DNA from: a virus
Direction: 5' to 3' (one strand)
Length of the DNA stretch: 64,000 nt
IMG/VR virus record: IMGVR_UViG_3300045912_000789
Coordinates: 1 to 64,000 of that record
Positions 50,001 to 58,283 of this stretch are shown in pieces (the stretch's first letter is position 1; each line of letters begins with the position of its first letter). The notes beneath the pieces are model-generated. The model saw only the letters and a list, made by a program, of their open reading frames with translations, searched no databases and had not been told where the DNA came from. Made by a program: the position numbers and the translations under genes.

Positions 50001-51087
50001 CGACACCGATCCCTTCATCACGGTGTCGTTCCCGTTCCCGATGCCGCGACAGGACGTCGTCGACTTCATCAACGAGCAGGTCGGTGAGGACATCGCTTCG
50101 CTCACCAGCGGCGGGAACCTGCGGCTGCGGTCGAGCCGCCGCATCGAGCTGGACCCGACGTCGACCGTCATTACGCACGCGTCGAACCCCCTGTTCCTCG
50201 CCGGCGCGGCGCTGAACACCGATCACCCCGACAAGGGCACGTACATCGTCCGCACCGTGTCGGAGAACGTCCTGACGTTCTCCACCAAGACGGGCCAGCA
50301 GATCACGAGCGGAACCACGGCGGACACGCTCTACCGCATCCGACGGTACGTCCAGCGCATCTCCCCCACGGAGATGAACCTGAACCTCGACTCCTCGGGG
50401 CTCTACTACGCCGACGTGCAGATGCTGTCGCTGGCGCCCGGCGACATCTACAACATCACGTCGGGGGTCTCGCTGGAGATCTCGGGCGTGCGCAGCGATG
50501 GCTATCGGCTGATCGTGGACAACCCCGTCACGTCGTTCAGCAGGGCGGAGGTGCTCCGCGCCGAGATCAGCCGGACGATGCTCCTCGTGGGCAGTGCAGA
50601 CGATCCGACCGAGGCGGTGCAGCTCAGCCAGCAGAACGTCCAGGTCACGTACGACCGCTCCCAGCTCGTCGACGAGGTCCAGAGCTTCGCCGACTCGGAC
50701 TTCCAGCGGGTGATCTGCGAGGAGATCCTCGTCCGCCACCTCCTCCCTCACTACGTCTCGATGACCTGGAACTACGCCGGCGGGTCGAGCGAGCCGGACA
50801 TGCTCCGCGCGATCCAGGATCTGCTCGATGGCATCGAGCCGGACGAGCAGCTCGAAGTCACCGACCTCACCAACGTGCTGCGTCGCCGGAGCGCGACATC
50901 GGTGTTCACGCCCGACTCCAGCAGCTCCACGGGCCGGACGGCTCCGTTCTTCATCGTCGTCTACCACGACGAGAACCGGGCCATCCACGCACTGATCGTC
51001 AAGGACTACGTGACGACCGTGCGGACCCAGCGCTACATCCCCGACAAGATCACGCTCACTCGTATCACCACGGGCGGCATCCGCTAG
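47062..51087 (+). CDS. Baseplate J-like wedge protein, enlarged
   Basis: 1341-residue protein with a leaderless start. Residues 1-280 match the baseplate J / T4 gp47-like family: an N-terminal helical region (DPLTDILLDAMRVLIEPLVREV, about 70-91), strand-rich GVVRVYFATPQSLSL, FRGGVPQEGILDFAARAQRSL (221-241) and PAIRRIFSVGF (261-271). Typical J proteins have 300-700 residues; here about 900 residues of beta modules (for example VQPGDVLELFDEDFGGEFAV) are inserted or appended, and the end returns to a helical J-like finish (FQRVICEEILVRHLLPHYVSM). J connects wedges around the hub. Its TAG stop overlaps the minus-strand gene's stop. Confidence 0.7.
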   Translation: MANNDTRQFLQDALVRYDPDIDLSEGSRADTELVQPILQRIGIDPFDDDILTFVRTRVQQSFPNLAITEDDPLTDILLDAMRVLIEPLVREVKLVKLRGSLRNIESLSDDEVEALLANFFISRITGGFSVGVVRVYFATPQSLSLTLTNPATTKAGLRFRPTRPQAITADQMLLNREGSEFYFDVNYTAEKRGDEYNVEPNEIVSVANLPTATRIRNPRRFRGGVPQEGILDFAARAQRSLSDKTLTVERGIISTLTESFPAIRRIFSVGFRDPEMQRDVIKGGSLGPVPGADISGDFFGAGTAVDDFDGDLLTPILDAPGGAFVSRLGPVGAQPEGWFVTVVYTVGATLVVEDVAVLEVLSSTQVRLDHEFPVTSPAQSVTWMLRQRSLTISDIPGGIVLPDTATGTLEIKKDEVHIGGKTDVYIAGETELATAQIESLTDESPAAKGTNAQTQGLTPGSEDIIRINDPSGLIAPGSSLVLEEGVDAGSYRILEIVSGPSPLYVRVDTDMTGAQGSLAWKVVDEIDVELTDPKDIKVEGADMVTSAGNQVVTTSSATNFIDANVQPGDVLELFDEDFGGEFAVDEVNAVSLKVSPAPARTFTSVSYRVFRRSEAVDPPLVRVSSMELLDSTGAPSGTVIPYRDPVLALSNAFQNEGSGFVFEGLCLVGLVSDPEPSGSAAYVVGGQTIDWEVYNPDTIWLDPVNVGTFTFIAGPAKTAAQVVAEINADVLLDLMGVKARVITKLNNDYVGIVTSSHIRFVGGTALSAFGWGAGVRNSMMRSVEDQFSDAGVRLGDAIEVVEGNSAGILGRIIAGPIVGGPSDTVFVGTGPVGPEETSGFSGLFNNVVFNPDVNVLVRIGRASVGSARVFFLGPTAAEFDYRTTRFTASVPEATLLFRPDPENLRIVRPPPPITELPNTGITDNTTPGQLTDNDANFLLFGIQLGDLVDVLYVPIVGTGPLPPSGNIAFTGLNNVLRIRLDTDPFITVSFPFPMPRQDVVDFINEQVGEDIASLTSGGNLRLRSSRRIELDPTSTVITHASNPLFLAGAALNTDHPDKGTYIVRTVSENVLTFSTKTGQQITSGTTADTLYRIRRYVQRISPTEMNLNLDSSGLYYADVQMLSLAPGDIYNITSGVSLEISGVRSDGYRLIVDNPVTSFSRAEVLRAEISRTMLLVGSADDPTEAVQLSQQNVQVTYDRSQLVDEVQSFADSDFQRVICEEILVRHLLPHYVSMTWNYAGGSSEPDMLRAIQDLLDGIEPDEQLEVTDLTNVLRRRSATSVFTPDSSSSTGRTAPFFIVVYHDENRAIHALIVKDYVTTVRTQRYIPDKITLTRITTGGIR

Positions 51088-51395
51088 TCGCCGTGACCTC
51101 GGACGATCGGGAGCGCGTCGTCGACTCTGCGAGGATCCCCCGTGTCGAGCACGATGTTCGTACGGGGGTCCACGGTCGCGCCGCAGTCCTGGCAGTACGC
51201 CATCATCCGGGGAAGCGGGTCGTGCTCGGAGAAGACCTGCGGCGTGTAGAGCTGCGGCGACATGGCCGAACGGCAGCGCGGGCAGGGCATGGATTTGATG
51301 AACGCCGTCCGGCTCTCGGCGAGCGGGGTCAGCTCGTCGGGGATGCCCTGGATCATGCGCTGGGCTAGACCTGGCGGAAGCGGTCGAAACTTCAT
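51084..51395 (-). CDS. Small zinc-ribbon protein in tail block
   Basis: 103-residue protein from ATG 51395. CPRC (about residues 38-41) and CQDC (about 68-71) form a zinc ribbon; the rest is Pro/Arg-rich. The only minus-strand gene between the J-like gene and the next baseplate gene. Its stop TAG and the plus-strand stop TAG share CTAG (51084-51087). No CCTATNAG box; TATCGT lies 12 bases upstream. No function recognised. Confidence 0.65.
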   Translation of the reverse strand: MKFRPLPPGLAQRMIQGIPDELTPLAESRTAFIKSMPCPRCRSAMSPQLYTPQVFSEHDPLPRMMAYCQDCGATVDPRTNIVLDTGDPRRVDDALPIVRGHGD

Positions 51396-51405
51396 CGCGG
51401 TACGA

Positions 51406-51412
51406 GTACGAT
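51406..51412. promoter_or_regulatory. Shared bidirectional -10-like TACGAT/TATCGT
   Basis: GTACGATA reads TACGAT on the plus strand (11 bases before ATG 51424) and TATCGT on the minus strand (12 bases before ATG 51395). TAGCAC, six bases before ATG 51424, is an imperfect leaderless alternative lacking the final T. Confidence 0.45.
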
Positions 51413-51423
51413 AGCACAGCGAC

Positions 51424-54400
51424 ATGGCTCTCCCGACTTCGCCGACCTGGACTCTCGCCGACTTCAGCGGCCCCACGCTGGGCAGCCTGCTGTCGCTGGG
51501 CCCCAGTGATCTCACGATCACCCCGTCGACGTCGCCCTACTTCTCGTACAACGACGACTTCAGCGTCCTGACAGCTCGGTCGGCCGACGGAGCCCTGGCG
51601 ATGCTGGACTTCCACGTCCCGATTCCGCCTCGGTTCACGGTCGAGATGACGCTGCGGTTCCCCGAGATGCCACACAACCTCGCCGACCTCGAATCGCGAC
51701 GCGCGGGCCTCACCGTCGCCGATGACGGTGGACGCGGCATCGCGATCTACTTCGCTACCACCGGTCTGGCGGTCAGCCGAGTCGACGACTTCGGGAGCGT
51801 GACCGCGCTACCCGACACCACCGACACCACCGAGGAGATCGCCGTCACGTTCAAGACGATCCGCGTGGCCGTCGATTCGGGGCTCGGTCGTGCGTACGTC
51901 TTCATCGGGAACGAGTCCACCGTGGACCCCGAGGTCCGGTTCATCCTGCCGGTCGAGGCGACGCCGGCGACGGTGCTCGACGTCTTCCGCCTCTTCGTGA
52001 AGGGACTCTCGACGCAGCCTAGCCGAGTCGAGATCAAGGCGCTGCGGCTCGCCGGAGATCTGGTCATCCCGAACTTCCCGCCGACCGCCATCGCTGGGCC
52101 GGATCGGGTGGCTCCCGTCGGACAGGCGGTGCGCTTCGACGGCCGGTCCAGCTTCGACATCGAGGGGGCGCCGCTCACCTACCTCTGGAGGATCTTCGAC
52201 GCCCCGTTCGGCTCGCAGTACGCCGCCGAGAACAGCTCGGGCTCGACGGTGGACGACGGCGACGCCGATGGGTTCACCGATCTGCTCAGCTTCACCCCGA
52301 ACTCGCTCCCCGGCTGGGTGGCGCCCGGAGACATGCTCCGCATCGGAGCTGCTCGGCACATCATCGCCACCGTCGACAACCCCGGGGGACAGCTCACGAC
52401 CGAGGCCGAGACGATCCCCGACAACCTGTCGAACGTCCCGTTCCGCATCATCGATCAGAGCGCGCTCGTGGGCTCCGACACCGAGACCCCGTACCTCGTG
52501 GCGGACGTCCAGGGCGTCTACCGGGTCGAGTTGATCGTGAACGACGGCGAGTCCGACAGCGAGCCGGCCGAAGCTCTGGCCAGCATCGTCGGGGCCCGCG
52601 CCCCCTTCGGGGTCGAGCCGGACGTCTCCCCGATCTGGAAGGCGCTGGGTGACGAGTGGCAGCTCGTGCGCGGCAAGGAGGTCTTCGAGGAATCCTGGCG
52701 AGGGGTCGCGCAGATCCTGGCCGGGAGGCTGCTGGAGGTCTGGCAGCATCACTACAACTACAGCCTCCGCGATGCGCAGCGCACCTTCCAGCGCAAGTGG
52801 GTCGCGTACCGGTCGCTCATCACGGAGACAGATCCGGATGGTGCTGTGATCTCTCCGCGCTACGGCCTGGTGCGCGCCTCCCACGAGTTCGAGACCAGCG
52901 CTCCGGCCGTGGTGGGGCAGACCCTCGTGTTTGAGTACTTCACCGGCACGAGCGCTACGGCGGTCGAGCAGCGCACGGTCATCCTGACCGGCACCAGTCT
53001 GGCCAGCATCATCGCAGACGTGAACGCCGCGATGGTCGGCACCGGGATCTCGGCCTTCGGGTACGCGCTTCGCCGCGGTGACGCCACGTACCGCGCCATC
53101 ATCACGGGCGGCTCCACGACCGACGACGGAGACGGCGACGGGCTGACGCTGACGCTGTCGTTCCCCCCGCTCTCGCTCCCGTCGTGGGTGGCGGCGGGGG
53201 ACACGCTGGTCCTCGGGGGAGAACGCTTCACGATCGCTACGGTGAACAACCCCGGAGGCTCGCTCACGATCACGGCCGAAGAGCTGCCCGACAACCTGTC
53301 GGGTGTCACCTTCGTCGTCTACCGGATCGCTCGGCTCGGCTTCAAGGGGATGCGCGGGTTCCGGATCGCGTCCGGCACCGCCATGGCGACGCTGGGCATC
53401 ACCACGGCGTACAACTACCTGGAGGGTCTGGATGGGGCGCTGGTCACCGACCGAACGTACTACGCAGGCGACGGCGTCGACCTCAGCGAGCACGGCGTCA
53501 GTCGTGGTGATCTGCTCGTTCTCAACAACGGCCAGTCGTTCCGGATCGACCGCATTCTCACGGCCCAGGACGACCCCCTCCCCGGGCAGCGCCTTCTCCT
53601 CGTCGACGAACTGCCTTTCGACGCCAGCGAGTCTTGGAGCATCCCGTCGATCGTCCGATCGACCGTGGTCGACTACGAGTTCGAGGGCGCGTACCCGGGA
53701 GATCTCGTCAAGGCAGAGGTCTTCGATGCCGAGACGAACACCACCACGGATGTCCTGGGTCGTGTCGTGGCTCAGAAGGGCACGCAGCTCGCCGCGAACC
53801 TGACCGGGTTCTTCGGCGCGCTGCTCGACGACGAGCGGTACGAGATCCGGCTCCTGGGTGTGAAGCGGCGCAAGGCGATGCCGATCGCCGAAGACGTCGT
53901 CAGCATCCCCCGGCTCCAGGACATCATCCCCGTCAACAAGTACGACGAGAACGGCGCCAAGGTCCCCTCTGGCCAGACGATCTGGCGGGAGAACGAGCAC
54001 TACGTGCTGGAGCCGTTCTACCGAGACATCGGGGGCGCGCCCATCCCGCAGCTCCAGTTCCGGGACTCGGTCTTCATCGACCCCGACCTCGAACCGCCCG
54101 ACATCTTCTGGGCCGAGCTGACGATCTTCAGCAACGACCAGAACGTCGAGGACCTGTTCGGTCGGCTCGCTGGGTTCCTGCGCGACGATGCCTCCGTCTT
54201 CTCGTCCGACTTCAACTACGTCTCGGGCGTGGCGGGCCTGATCTACGCTCAGCAGCGCGGCCCGAGCGTGGAGGCTGTCCGCGTCGGTGCCCAGATCCTC
54301 TTCGGCCAGCCGTTCGCCGAGGTCTCCGGGACCATCGAGGAGATCAGCGACGACTTCTCGCCCACCACAGGCCGGATGCTCGTACGCGACTCCACTGGGG

Positions 54401-55152
54401 ACCCGAGTGTTCAGTCCGAGATCGTCCGGACCTACTACTACCGCAAGGACCCACTCGACCTGACCTCGACGAGCGGTCTGGCGGTGAACCCGAAGACGGG
54501 CGTGCCGTGGGCGGTGGGCGACACCATCCCGCAGTTCTCCCCCATCGGGGCAGGCGTCGAGATCATCGACCTGTACAACGACCCGAAGTGGTACGTGCCG
54601 TACGTCCGCAGCGGGCTGATGACCGAGATCGAGAAGTTCCACACCTTCCTCGTCCGGTACAACCTGGATTTCGTCACCCTGGCGAACCTCAGCCTGCTCT
54701 TCAACTTCATCACCACGGTGAAGCCGACGTACACGCACCACATGCTCGTGGGTCTTCGGCAGGCCGAGGAGGACATCGACGTCCAGGACGACCTCCGAAT
54801 GACGCTGGTGATGCACCTCTACGACAGCGTCTGCGGATCGCCGCGAGCCTTCATGTACGACGACTACCGCGGCGACGGGACGATCTGGTCCCTGTTCGAT
54901 GACGGGCTCACGTACTACGACGGCATCGTCGACTGCCCGCTCGACATCATCGAGTTCGTCCTCACGATCGTGTGGGGAGGCGGGATCATCACCTACGACT
55001 CGATCTTCTTCTTCGACACGCAGGTGGAGGACGTGAGCGGTACGCTGGGTCCGCCGGGCTCCTTCTTCACCCCGACCTATGATATGAATCTACCGGCAGG
55101 TACCTACCGCGTGACCGCGACGATCAAAGGCGGAGGAGTCGTGCTTCTATGA
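51424..55152 (+). CDS. Large baseplate/tail protein with laminin-G-like and split PKD-like domains
   Basis: 1242-residue protein. Residues about 55-215 resemble a concanavalin/laminin-G-type beta sandwich (RFTVEMTLRF ... RRAGLTVADDGGRGIAIYF). A PKD/Ig-like domain starts at 218 (PTAIAGPDRVAPVGQAVRFDG ... PLTYLWRIFDAPFGS) and resumes at about 345-390 (YLVADVQGVYRVELIVNDGE), interrupted by a 72-residue module (272-343) duplicated at 562-633. The C-terminal 500 residues include helical and aromatic-rich parts (FHTFLVRYNLDFVTLANLSLLFNFI). Ends with an ATGA overlap. Role in attachment or baseplate is inferred from composition and position. Confidence 0.6.
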   Translation: MALPTSPTWTLADFSGPTLGSLLSLGPSDLTITPSTSPYFSYNDDFSVLTARSADGALAMLDFHVPIPPRFTVEMTLRFPEMPHNLADLESRRAGLTVADDGGRGIAIYFATTGLAVSRVDDFGSVTALPDTTDTTEEIAVTFKTIRVAVDSGLGRAYVFIGNESTVDPEVRFILPVEATPATVLDVFRLFVKGLSTQPSRVEIKALRLAGDLVIPNFPPTAIAGPDRVAPVGQAVRFDGRSSFDIEGAPLTYLWRIFDAPFGSQYAAENSSGSTVDDGDADGFTDLLSFTPNSLPGWVAPGDMLRIGAARHIIATVDNPGGQLTTEAETIPDNLSNVPFRIIDQSALVGSDTETPYLVADVQGVYRVELIVNDGESDSEPAEALASIVGARAPFGVEPDVSPIWKALGDEWQLVRGKEVFEESWRGVAQILAGRLLEVWQHHYNYSLRDAQRTFQRKWVAYRSLITETDPDGAVISPRYGLVRASHEFETSAPAVVGQTLVFEYFTGTSATAVEQRTVILTGTSLASIIADVNAAMVGTGISAFGYALRRGDATYRAIITGGSTTDDGDGDGLTLTLSFPPLSLPSWVAAGDTLVLGGERFTIATVNNPGGSLTITAEELPDNLSGVTFVVYRIARLGFKGMRGFRIASGTAMATLGITTAYNYLEGLDGALVTDRTYYAGDGVDLSEHGVSRGDLLVLNNGQSFRIDRILTAQDDPLPGQRLLLVDELPFDASESWSIPSIVRSTVVDYEFEGAYPGDLVKAEVFDAETNTTTDVLGRVVAQKGTQLAANLTGFFGALLDDERYEIRLLGVKRRKAMPIAEDVVSIPRLQDIIPVNKYDENGAKVPSGQTIWRENEHYVLEPFYRDIGGAPIPQLQFRDSVFIDPDLEPPDIFWAELTIFSNDQNVEDLFGRLAGFLRDDASVFSSDFNYVSGVAGLIYAQQRGPSVEAVRVGAQILFGQPFAEVSGTIEEISDDFSPTTGRMLVRDSTGDPSVQSEIVRTYYYRKDPLDLTSTSGLAVNPKTGVPWAVGDTIPQFSPIGAGVEIIDLYNDPKWYVPYVRSGLMTEIEKFHTFLVRYNLDFVTLANLSLLFNFITTVKPTYTHHMLVGLRQAEEDIDVQDDLRMTLVMHLYDSVCGSPRAFMYDDYRGDGTIWSLFDDGLTYYDGIVDCPLDIIEFVLTIVWGGGIITYDSIFFFDTQVEDVSGTLGPPGSFFTPTYDMNLPAGTYRVTATIKGGGVVLL
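52237..52452 (+). repeat. First copy of a 72-residue coding module
   Basis: Encodes residues 272-343 of the 51424 protein (STVDDGDADGFTDLLSF ... GWVAPGDMLRIG ... ATVDNPGGQL ... IPDNLSNVPF). Related at protein level to the copy at 53107-53322. This copy splits the PKD-like domain. Confidence 0.65.
53107..53322 (+). repeat. Second copy of a 72-residue coding module
   Basis: Encodes residues 562-633 (STTDDGDGDGLTLTLSF ... SWVAAGDTLVLG ... ATVNNPGGSL ... LPDNLSGVTF). About half the residues match the first copy, so the duplication is old. Confidence 0.65.
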
Positions 55153-55781
55153 TGATCCTGACGGAGAAGATCGAGGCCACCTGGAACCTCGAAATCGACC
55201 TGATCGAGCGCGGCAAGAAGCGGCGGTGGCATCAGCGCACGCACAACATCGTCGTCAACACCGGACGCCAGATGTTCTGCGAGGTCATCACGCCGCAGTC
55301 GCTCGGGGTCGGCAGCTTCGTCCGGCACCAGGACACGGTCGTCCGCTACATCGGCTTCGGCATCGGCGGCAACCGGCAGAACAGCTCGTCGGCCTCCGGC
55401 GCGCCCTACTCGGTCGACTACCCCGGCACGAACGTGCAGACCGACACCGACGTGACGGTCGCGCGGCTGGAGCGCCCGGTGCGGGTCACCGCGGCCCCGC
55501 TCTGGATGCGGGAGATCTCCACCCCGGGCACGTTCCCCACCACGACCAGCACGCGGTTCATCGCGGTCTTCTCGGAGACCGACATCAACTACGGCGGCTA
55601 CACCAGCGTCCCGCTCTCGGAGATCGGTCTCTACAAGAGCAGCGCGGATCCTTCGCTACCCAACGGGTCGGCGGGAGCGTATCCTGGGACCGGCGGCCAC
55701 ACCATGGCCTACGACACCTTCGACACCATCCACAAGACGGGCCTGTTCTCGATCGAGGTGCGGTGGGAGTTCCGGTTCTGA
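55149..55781 (+). CDS. Tail structural protein, unknown
   Basis: 210-residue protein from ATG 55149 (ATGA) with a second in-frame ATG at 55152. Beta-rich (NLEIDLIERGKKRRWHQR, FVRHQDTVVRYIGFGIGG, VARLERPVRVTAAPLWMREI) with a SEIGLYKSS strand near the end, the type of pattern seen in phage tail-tip or fibre-attachment proteins. Coupled upstream to the large baseplate protein and 22 bases before the fibre gene. Confidence 0.55.
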   Translation: MMILTEKIEATWNLEIDLIERGKKRRWHQRTHNIVVNTGRQMFCEVITPQSLGVGSFVRHQDTVVRYIGFGIGGNRQNSSSASGAPYSVDYPGTNVQTDTDVTVARLERPVRVTAAPLWMREISTPGTFPTTTSTRFIAVFSETDINYGGYTSVPLSEIGLYKSSADPSLPNGSAGAYPGTGGHTMAYDTFDTIHKTGLFSIEVRWEFRF

Positions 55782-55803
55782 GCAACCCGAGCGAGGCTGA
55801 CAC

Positions 55804-58089
55804 ATGGCGATCAAGACGAAGGAGGAGATGTTCGGCGACGGCGGCGGCTTCGGTCCCGCCGTTCCGTACTCCACCACGAACCCTCCGGGCACGAGCGCCG
55901 GGAACCGGGGCATCCAGTTCGGTGAGCAGCTCACAGCGGCCATCGCGAACCGGACCCACTACGCGCTCGCCCTGAACGACGAGGACCTCAACGCCCGCCT
56001 CGCCTCGTTCGAGGTGGGCGGCCTCAACGGCGCCTACGACAACGGCACCGTGGGCCCGTCCGGCGGAGGACGCGACATCACGAAGGACGCCGGCGCGGTC
56101 GAGACCGTCAGCTCGGTGGGCGCGATGTCGGGCGACACCGTCCGGGACAACGCGCACTTCCGGGCGAACGCGCTCGGCGACACCGCCGGCGGCTCGGTCG
56201 GCTTCGACTTCCTCGCTCGTCGCGTCGGCGCGAGCGGCCAGAGCGGATTCGACGCCATCGCCGGCCTGCTCGATCGTCGGGTGTTCGCGAAGACCACCGG
56301 CCTGACGCAGCTCACGAACTCGAACGTCGCCACGCTGAACCCGGGCGGCGCGCTGGCCACCACGGTGCGGCTGTCGGCCGGCCAGTTCCACAGCGGCGGC
56401 AACACGGATCTAGCGCGAGGCTACGATCTCGTCCAGATCAGTGGCACCGCAGGCTCCGACGGTCTCTACATCTTCTCGAACGTCGGCGGCCTGACCACCG
56501 ACGCCATCCTGGAGACCCTGGACGGTGGAGCGCCGGCGTTCGTCGCGAACGAGGCGTGCACGATCACGGTCTACCGGATCCGCTTCGGCACGTTCGGCAG
56601 CTTCACGAACCGCACGCGACTCTCGGCGGCGGTCTCGGTCGGCATGCCGGATGCCACGTCGGCCCTCGATGTCCTCGCTGCGCGGAACCAGAGCGACACC
56701 CCGGCCGGTGGGTCGGATCGCGCTCTCCGGGTGATGCGGAAGAACAACGACGGCTCCACCGAAGAGGGCCTGGTGATCGATCACCTGGGCCGGATGGAGC
56801 AACTGCTCGATCGATCGTCGGACATCATCGACGAAGTCGACAAGAACGTCCGGATGGGCGGTTACTACACGTGGAAGCAGTACGCCACGAACCCCGGAGT
56901 CGGGCACGTCCTCCAGTCGTACTCCACGATCTCGAATCGTTACGACTTCCTGTCCCTCGTGCCGTTCGACCCCGCGGTGGTTCCCGCGATCACGCCGCTG
57001 ACCGGCGTGACCATGACGTTCACGGCGAACTCGCCGGTCACCGGCGAGTTGCTCTTCAACGCGCCGCAGAGCGCGAACCTGCCGTTCTACCTGTTCGGCA
57101 TCGGCATGTTCGTCGAGATTTCGGGAGCCAGCACGGCCAACGGGCTCTACTACGTCGCCGAGCACATCGTGTCCGGTAACCAGGGCTTCCTGCTGCGTCG
57201 CGCCGACAACTCGGTCCCGACGCACTTCCCGGCAGCGGGCACGTGCACGCTCAACGCCGTCTACAGCTCGTCGGGTCTCGGACGGAAGGTGAACTTCCCC
57301 AACGCTCTCGGCCTCTCCGGAAGCGGCGCGACTGTCACCGCACACAACGTCCTCTCGGGCGGTCCCGAGGTGGATTCGGCGGCGCTCGCGCTGTTCATGC
57401 CGGACAAGACCATCGGCGGAGGCACGCGATCGTTCATCAAGATGTTCGCGTCCGCTCCCGGTCTCGGTGACAACTTCGGAGAGGCGGTGTCGATCGACGC
57501 GGATGGTGACATCCGAACGGTTGGCGTCGTCACGTCGCTTGGTCACGTCACCGGTGACCAGATGACGGTCTCCGGTAACTACTTCATCACGTGTGCACAG
57601 ACCGATCGCACGATCAACGTCGATCTGCGGAACGGCTACCCCGAGGAAGACGCATCCGGGAATCCTCTCTGGAGGTTCGACCGCACGAACGGCTGGTGGG
57701 AGCTGATCACCCTGGGCGGTGGTGGCGACTCTGCGCTCTACTTCCCGATCATGTTCACCGGGCGACTGATGCAGACGTATGCGCAGTCGTTCTCGTCGGC
57801 GGGCAGCATCCACACGGTCTACGCGGCTCTCCAGATCACGACCCCGAACTGGGGTACTCCGGCCAATCCCCCTGGTGTCACCAACGCGAACGAGTCCTCG
57901 ATCTCGTTCGGTAACGGCGTCTGGGGCGAGGGCTTCATCAGCCACAGCCTCGGGTCGGGTACGCTGATCAACCTGGGCTCCAACAACTACGCGATTCGCA
58001 TTCGTGGTGAGCGTGTGGGCGACAGGCTGCGGGCCCTCAAGCACGTCGTCCGCTACACCAGAATCGGACCGGGCGGCATCGGAGGCTGA
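55804..58089 (+). CDS. Second tail fibre / receptor-binding protein
   Basis: 761-residue fibre from ATG behind GAGCGAGGCTGAC. N-terminal 60 residues (YSTTNPPGTSAGNRGIQFGEQ) look like an attachment segment. The body contains low-complexity Gly/Asn/Ser regions and two copies of a module: VQISGTAGSDGLYIFSNVGG (about 211-230) and VEISGASTANGLYYVAEHIV (about 438-457). The end has short beta-repeats and a basic final strand (RIRGERVGDRLRALKHVV). Follows the 55149 protein and precedes the lysis-type cassette. Confidence 0.65.
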   Translation: MAIKTKEEMFGDGGGFGPAVPYSTTNPPGTSAGNRGIQFGEQLTAAIANRTHYALALNDEDLNARLASFEVGGLNGAYDNGTVGPSGGGRDITKDAGAVETVSSVGAMSGDTVRDNAHFRANALGDTAGGSVGFDFLARRVGASGQSGFDAIAGLLDRRVFAKTTGLTQLTNSNVATLNPGGALATTVRLSAGQFHSGGNTDLARGYDLVQISGTAGSDGLYIFSNVGGLTTDAILETLDGGAPAFVANEACTITVYRIRFGTFGSFTNRTRLSAAVSVGMPDATSALDVLAARNQSDTPAGGSDRALRVMRKNNDGSTEEGLVIDHLGRMEQLLDRSSDIIDEVDKNVRMGGYYTWKQYATNPGVGHVLQSYSTISNRYDFLSLVPFDPAVVPAITPLTGVTMTFTANSPVTGELLFNAPQSANLPFYLFGIGMFVEISGASTANGLYYVAEHIVSGNQGFLLRRADNSVPTHFPAAGTCTLNAVYSSSGLGRKVNFPNALGLSGSGATVTAHNVLSGGPEVDSAALALFMPDKTIGGGTRSFIKMFASAPGLGDNFGEAVSIDADGDIRTVGVVTSLGHVTGDQMTVSGNYFITCAQTDRTINVDLRNGYPEEDASGNPLWRFDRTNGWWELITLGGGGDSALYFPIMFTGRLMQTYAQSFSSAGSIHTVYAALQITTPNWGTPANPPGVTNANESSISFGNGVWGEGFISHSLGSGTLINLGSNNYAIRIRGERVGDRLRALKHVVRYTRIGPGGIGG

Positions 58090-58091
58090 TC

Positions 58092-58283
58092 ATGAAGATC
58101 CTTCAGTGTGGGCAGCCGGGCTGCCTCAACAGCATCTCCTGCCCGGACCAGATGTCCGACGCGGACGTCGAGAAGGTCGCCGAGAAGAACGGCTGGACGA
58201 AGCAGGAGGACGGGACGTGGAAGGGCTGCTCGGCCCCTCAGTCCTGCCCCATGGCGCAGCCCGAGCCGACGGAGGAAGCATGA
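58092..58283 (+). CDS. Small Cys-rich protein
   Basis: 63-residue protein two bases after the fibre stop. Cys residues at about 6, 11, 17, 47 and 52 (QCGQPGCLNSISC ... GCSAPQSC) could bind zinc or form disulfides. Acidic helical centre. Ends in an ATGA overlap with the membrane protein gene. Not recognised. Confidence 0.6.
   Translation: MKILQCGQPGCLNSISCPDQMSDADVEKVAEKNGWTKQEDGTWKGCSAPQSCPMAQPEPTEEA

Noticed and set aside
46432-51675. Very long open frame on the minus strand opposite the J-like gene
   Set aside because: Its sequence is dominated by Arg, Asp, Val, Gly and His, the pattern of the complement of GC-rich coding DNA, with no unit structure or ribosome site. The plus-strand frame has the recognisable J-like sequence.
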